Origin: Fidelibacterota bacterium
GTDB lineage: Bacteria; Fidelibacterota; Marinisomatia; Marinisomatales; UBA1611
Assembly (NCBI GenBank): GCA_002691785.1
Contig: NZIX01000024.1
Coordinates: 1 to 26,654 of the forward strand
Direction: 5' to 3'
Length of the DNA stretch: 26,654 nt
Shown: in pieces, positions 22,640 through 26,654 of the stretch
Numbering within the stretch: position 1 is the first letter of the stretch
Layout of the letters: the number at the start of each line of letters is the position of its first letter
Made by a program: the position numbers and the translations under genes
Notes under the pieces: model-generated
Told to the model about the DNA's origin: nothing
Databases searched by the model: none
What the model saw: only the letters and a program-made list of their open reading frames with translations

Positions 22640-24706
22640 CTACTTAAGATAAATCATTTTCCCGAAAACCTGCTTCTTAAATGATTTTAATTGATAAAAA
22701 TATATTCCTCCTGGTATAGCCTTCCCATAATTATCTTTTGCGTTCCAAGTATATTCATTTAGTCCTCTTTTTAACAAATCTAAATAATCTTTTTTAATTA
22801 TTTTTCCATTTAAATTATAAATAGATAGTGCTATAGATTGATCATTATCAACAATAAATTTTATTTTTGTAGTAGAATTAAAAGGATTGGGAACGTTTAT
22901 TGGTTTAAAGCTTGTTTTATCTTGCTCTTTTTTAATACTTAAAGGTTCAGTTTTGTATATATTGTATGTAAATGTTTTTTGTTCTTTATAGAAGGGCTGC
23001 GTTTTAATATTTATAGTAATTGAATTAATACCATCGTTAAGCGAAGCGGAAGGGATTTCGACAAGTATGGTTTGCTCTGCTCCAACTTCAAATTGATTTT
23101 CATAAAAAAGATCTTCTTGACTTTCTGCATTGAATAAAAAAATCAAATTATTAGGACTTTCATTAAATAAATTGAAACGTATATTTTCATTGTCTTCAAT
23201 ATTAATTCCAGGAATATCTTGATCAATATATTCATAGTTTTTTGCGATAAAGCTGTAGGTTTGTGGATACAGCGTTTTAATCCTAAAGCCCCTGTATAAA
23301 GCATTATGACAATCCCATAGCCCTAAATTTGCTTTCCATACAATTTCATGGTTGGGTGTTACTTCTATTATAGATCCACATTGATTCCCCGAAGTAATTT
23401 GATAATTTCCGTTCTCAAGTACTTGAACACTACCCATTCCGATTGCATAGTATTGTTTAGGGAGAACATACTCCCAAACAACTTCACAATCATTATTCTC
23501 TTCATTAATTGAAATCTCAAATATTCTGGTAAGGCTATCTAAACCGATTAACGTCTCACTTAAATTTCCATTATCATAAAATAAAATATTTCCGTTGGGA
23601 AGTGTCTCAGCTTCGTGCTGGAAACTAAAAAGTAAATCATTGCACAGATGAACATCCCCACTTTCCATATAGGGAGTTGGTAGTCCCATCATCCAATCAA
23701 TTTCTCCAGAAGGGTATTTTATTTTTGATATCCTTGAAATGTGTCTATTTGAAACATAAAAGGCACTTTGCGTTTGATCGAAGTAAATCGAATTTGTATG
23801 AAGCCAGTCATATCCCCAACCCTGTAGCCACCACCAAGTTCCACCATGCAAATCAACATCGCTTGTTGTATAATGATCAAAGGGATTCCATGTCCAAAGT
23901 TCTTGGTTGTTTGCCATATCATAAATAACAAGTTCTTGACCGAACCAATAAACTTCATTTGTCTCTCCGTCAGCCTCGTATCCCAAGCTTTGCAAATAAT
24001 CTGTCCATCCACCAATAGGAATAGGTCCAAGCTGGTCAACTCTTCTCATCCCAACAATATTTCCATTTGGCAATCGCCTCAGATCATGAGGATCAAGGGC
24101 TGTTCCATTGGGTTCCGCCCAAATTATATTATGGTAGGAGTCGAATTCAATACCCCTTATCCAGGCATTGTCATTTGGAAAATCTTGTGCTCCATACATT
24201 TGCCCATGTTCATCTACATGGCTGACCATTACATTTAGATTTCCATCATTCCAGATTTCATCTCCATTTTCATTTATAATACCACTATTCCAATTCCACC
24301 ATACACCAAAAACCGTTAAGTGGCCTTGATGATTGTTTTCATTAAGAACATCGGCGCTTGATAAAGGGAATTTTTGCTCCCCAATATAGAAGACTCTCGG
24401 TTCAGTTTCATGTATGATATTTTCTAAACTATCTAAAGCGATTACTTTCCAGTATACAGTTTGATCCCAAGTAAAATTATTTTTATCAATATATGTAAGA
24501 GTACTGTCCACAATGTCAACTAATAAGGAATCAAAGTTACTATTATTAGATGCTTTTAAATTATATTTTGAAGCTAAGGGAATTTGTTCCCACGAAAATT
24601 TAATGTGAGTTGCAAATATTAATTTTTGATCCTCAGGTAAAATTAAGTTACAAAATAAACAATTTATCAATAAAAGGAGGGCCAGAAGTTTATTTTTATA
24701 ATTCAA
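22640..24706 (-). CDS. Secreted arylsulfotransferase-like (ASST) protein with sorting domain
   Basis: 688 residues with a signal peptide (1-20). An FN3-like domain (about 25-108) precedes a beta-propeller of the arylsulfotransferase (Arylsulfotran_2-like) type, followed by a linker domain and a C-terminal sorting domain (NVPNPFNSTTKIKFIV, tail FGKMIYLK). Family marks with candidate active-site residues: DPHDLRRLPNGNIVGM (H207), DWLHTNSIYFD (H303), SNRHISRISKI (R321, H322) and FSFQHEAETLPNGNILFYDN (H364). PAPS-independent ASSTs move sulfate between phenols through a sulfated His; which His this would be, and whether the protein is an active enzyme, cannot be told here. The start is TTG at 24706: no in-frame ATG exists between an upstream TAA and the signal peptide. 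It is coupled to the TIGR02206 gene and is a paralogue of the gene at 25348. Confidence 0.78.
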   Translation of the reverse strand: MNYKNKLLALLLLINCLFCNLILPEDQKLIFATHIKFSWEQIPLASKYNLKASNNSNFDSLLVDIVDSTLTYIDKNNFTWDQTVYWKVIALDSLENIIHETEPRVFYIGEQKFPLSSADVLNENNHQGHLTVFGVWWNWNSGIINENGDEIWNDGNLNVMVSHVDEHGQMYGAQDFPNDNAWIRGIEFDSYHNIIWAEPNGTALDPHDLRRLPNGNIVGMRRVDQLGPIPIGGWTDYLQSLGYEADGETNEVYWFGQELVIYDMANNQELWTWNPFDHYTTSDVDLHGGTWWWLQGWGYDWLHTNSIYFDQTQSAFYVSNRHISRISKIKYPSGEIDWMMGLPTPYMESGDVHLCNDLLFSFQHEAETLPNGNILFYDNGNLSETLIGLDSLTRIFEISINEENNDCEVVWEYVLPKQYYAIGMGSVQVLENGNYQITSGNQCGSIIEVTPNHEIVWKANLGLWDCHNALYRGFRIKTLYPQTYSFIAKNYEYIDQDIPGINIEDNENIRFNLFNESPNNLIFLFNAESQEDLFYENQFEVGAEQTILVEIPSASLNDGINSITINIKTQPFYKEQKTFTYNIYKTEPLSIKKEQDKTSFKPINVPNPFNSTTKIKFIVDNDQSIALSIYNLNGKIIKKDYLDLLKRGLNEYTWNAKDNYGKAIPGGIYFYQLKSFKKQVFGKMIYLK

Positions 24707-24907
24707 AGTTCTTAAAGGATATTTAAGTAAATCTTATATAAAAATTGTTAGGTGGTTGTTAGTAAAAAAAACGACTAACATTAAAAAATTACTAACAAAA
24801 AACTATTACAATATTATACTAAACTGATTCTTTTCTAACATAATTCTAATTTATTTGAAAAAATTTTTAACATCTTTAAATACACAAAGTTTAATAAAAG
24901 GAATGAA
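24707..24907. promoter_or_regulatory. Divergent intergenic region with repeated TGTTAG motif
   Basis: Very AT-rich region between two divergent genes. TTGTTAG occurs at 24745-24751 and 24756-24762, and its complement CTAACA at 24775-24780, 24792-24797 and 24835-24840. The copies allow competing hairpins (24757-24763 with 24774-24780, or 24757-24764 with 24790-24797). This could be an operator cluster for both genes or a leader structure; no firm promoter could be assigned. Confidence 0.45.
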
Positions 24908-25255
24908 ATGAAAAAAACTCTACTTCTGTTTTTGTTTATAGGACTAACCTTAGGTAGTCAAATTGGAACTGTTCCAATCAAAAATAAATTCATTAAGCCT
25001 AAGATCAAAAGCAAAATATCAATTGAATATCCTAAAAATAAAATATCAAGTAAAATAAATGGGAAAAGTTTAGCTGAATATTATATTGACGAAAAAGGGA
25101 ATGTTTATGGTATAATAATCATCAATTCTTTAGGAGGCGAATTTGATGATGCTATTATTGAGGCTGTTAGAGAATTCAAGTATAAACCGGCGATGATAAA
25201 TAATAAAGCAATAAAAGTAAAATATCGATTACCAGTACATTTTAAATCTTATTAA
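24908..25255 (+). CDS. Small exported protein with TonB C-terminal-like domain
   Basis: 115 residues. The N-terminus (1-17) is a signal peptide or single anchor, followed by a short Lys/Pro-rich stretch (about 22-48) and a TonB-C-like domain (50-113): GKSLAEYYIDEKGNVYGI, then FDDAIIEAVREFKYKPAMIN, and a final VKYRLPVHF strand. In TonB this domain contacts outer-membrane transporters and carries proton-motive energy. Here the periplasm-spanning linker is very short and no exbB or exbD lies nearby, so it may be a stand-alone periplasmic TonB-C protein rather than a working energy transducer. AAAGGA precedes the ATG by 5 bases; an earlier ATG at 24903 is followed at once by a stop. It lies between two arylsulfotransferase-like genes of opposite orientation. 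Confidence 0.72.
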   Translation: MKKTLLLFLFIGLTLGSQIGTVPIKNKFIKPKIKSKISIEYPKNKISSKINGKSLAEYYIDEKGNVYGIIIINSLGGEFDDAIIEAVREFKYKPAMINNKAIKVKYRLPVHFKSY

Positions 25256-25347
25256 ATAAATTAATGAATCAATTAGAAACCTTTAGAAGATAAGTTTTTT
25301 TACGTTCCTAATCTAAATATAACAAATAATTTATATTTTAAGTTTCT

Positions 25348-26654
25348 ATGAATTTAAATAAATTGGTAATTGTTGTATTAAGTTTAATTTTTTGTCAACC
25401 ATTGGCCAACCTTTTAAAGCCGGCATTAAATCAAGAGTTGAATTATATACATGTCCCATTTGAGTGGAATCAACAACCTGATGCTGTTTCTTATTACTTT
25501 GAAATAGATACATTAATTGCATTTGAAAACCCATTGACTGATTCAATAATTGAGAGAAATTACCTATTATTAGATAGCAAAATTGATTGGGACAAAAGAT
25601 ACTATTGGAGAGTAAAGTCTATTTTTGGTGATGGAAATACCGGACATTGGATAGGGCCATCTATCTTCTTTACTAAACAATCTGTTGTAGAACAAATTAA
25701 TGTGGAAATTTTCCAGGAGCAATTAATTCAACCAGGACTAACTGGTTTTGGTGGTTGGTCTCCTGAATGGCGGTCTGCTATAGTTGATAAGAATGGAAAA
25801 GAAATATGGAATGATAATGGTTTTGCAATTAAACTAAGTATGATTGATTCGTTAGGTCGACTGTATGGTTTTAGTTTAACCAATTGGCCCGCGTATACGG
25901 GGGTTAAAATTAATGTTGATGTCGATCCAATTTGGCATCCTGAAAATACACATGTAGATGACCATGAAATTATTGAACTCAAAAATGGAAATTTTATGGG
26001 ATTTACTTTCGATGATAGATTGGGGTTCATTCCATCGGATAATTATATGACAGATGCATTCAGAAGTTTGGGATATGCGGCAGATGATTCGACACTTGAG
26101 TTCATGTGGCGAGGACATGTAATAACAGAGTGGAATAAAGAAAAAGAAATTGTTTGGACCTGGAATGCTTGGGATCATTTTTCTATGGAAGATTATGATA
26201 ATAATGGATTCACTTGGTGGGCAGCCTTTAATTGGGGAGGACAGTTTTATGATTGGATGCATTCAAATTCAATTTTTTTTGACGAAACAAATGATCATGT
26301 TTATATGTCAACAAGACATTTATCAAGAATAACTAAAATTAGTTATCCTTCAGGTAATGTAATATGGAATATGGGATTGCCTTCTCCTTATATGGAGACG
26401 GGTGATGAAAGTATTTGTACTGATTTACTATTTAGTTTTCAGCACCATGCTCAAATACTGGATAATGGTAATTTGCTCTTTTTTGATAATGGTAATCTAA
26501 GCGATCAACTTTTTAATATTGAAAATAGAATATCTAGAGTCATTGAACTTGAGGTTATTGGAGACAGTACTTGTAATGTAGTTTGGGAGTATAATTTTCC
26601 TCCAAACCTATTTGGAAGTGCGGGAGGGGGTGTATTTGTTTTACCTAATAACAA
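25348..26654 (+). CDS. Arylsulfotransferase-like secreted protein, paralogue (3' end outside window)
   Basis: Open from the ATG at 25348 to the right edge (435 complete codons), so the C-terminus, and any sorting domain, is not visible. Signal peptide about 1-20 (MNLNKLVIVVLSLIFCQPLA), then an FN3-like domain (YIHVPFEWNQQPDAVSYYFE, YYWRVKS), then the ASST-type propeller with the same marks as the gene at 22640-24706: DDHEIIELKNGNFMGF, WTWNAWDHFS, DWMHSNSIFFD, STRHLSRITKISYPSGN, GLPSPYMETGD and FSFQHHAQILDNGNLLFFDN. Candidate active-site His residues are in the same places. The two genes are diverged paralogues on opposite strands with the TonB-C-like gene between them. No good ribosome binding site is seen before the ATG. 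Activity and substrate are unknown. Confidence 0.78.
   Translation, partial: MNLNKLVIVVLSLIFCQPLANLLKPALNQELNYIHVPFEWNQQPDAVSYYFEIDTLIAFENPLTDSIIERNYLLLDSKIDWDKRYYWRVKSIFGDGNTGHWIGPSIFFTKQSVVEQINVEIFQEQLIQPGLTGFGGWSPEWRSAIVDKNGKEIWNDNGFAIKLSMIDSLGRLYGFSLTNWPAYTGVKINVDVDPIWHPENTHVDDHEIIELKNGNFMGFTFDDRLGFIPSDNYMTDAFRSLGYAADDSTLEFMWRGHVITEWNKEKEIVWTWNAWDHFSMEDYDNNGFTWWAAFNWGGQFYDWMHSNSIFFDETNDHVYMSTRHLSRITKISYPSGNVIWNMGLPSPYMETGDESICTDLLFSFQHHAQILDNGNLLFFDNGNLSDQLFNIENRISRVIELEVIGDSTCNVVWEYNFPPNLFGSAGGGVFVLPNN

Overview
The window looks like a chromosome segment of an AT-rich marine bacterium of the Fibrobacterota-Chlorobi-Bacteroidota (FCB) side of the tree. The best fit is Candidatus Marinimicrobia (SAR406) or a close relative. 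This rests on six large secreted proteins that end in a type IX-secretion-like C-terminal sorting domain with a [Y/F]PNPFNP motif, on secreted beta-helix and choice-of-anchor I proteins typical of that group, and on a nickel superoxide dismutase. Taxonomy is inferred by eye from protein style, not from a marker-gene tree.

Layout. 2-1315 (+): 3' part of a secreted multidomain protein, closed by a strong terminator. 1458-3282 (+): an exported Ni-superoxide dismutase with its own terminator, then ssb and a plsC-type acyltransferase. 3279-5786 (-): two tandem paralogous genes for exported Omp28/thioredoxin-like proteins. Each is interrupted by an in-frame TGA exactly where the first Cys of a CxxC redox motif belongs, and each TGA is followed at the same distance by the same small hairpin. 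I read both as selenoproteins (UxxC). 6051-11045 (+): a 1664-residue triplicated beta-helix protein. 11160-21820 (+): a probable three-gene unit of giant secreted proteins (2412, 850 and 260 residues) sharing a module with an I[Y/F]GDDP motif. 21917-24706 (-): a TIGR02206-type membrane protein directly downstream of an arylsulfotransferase-like secreted protein. 24908-25255 (+): a small exported TonB-C-like protein. 25348-26654 (+): a second arylsulfotransferase-like gene, cut by the window end.

How it fits together. Almost everything except ssb, plsC and the TIGR02206 protein is predicted to leave the cytoplasm, so this is an envelope/secretome region. Six proteins carry the sorting tail. 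The two selenoproteins instead end in thrombospondin type 3 calcium repeats and a dockerin/EF-hand-like pair. No mobile element, CRISPR array, tRNA or rRNA was recognised. No stretch over 300 bases lacks a gene; the longest gaps are 5787-6050 and 24707-24907.

Most noteworthy: (1) the paired in-frame UGA codons with conserved SECIS-like hairpins; (2) the Ni-SOD whose active-site His1 would be exposed by signal peptidase; (3) a choice-of-anchor I propeller apparently nested inside another copy of itself.
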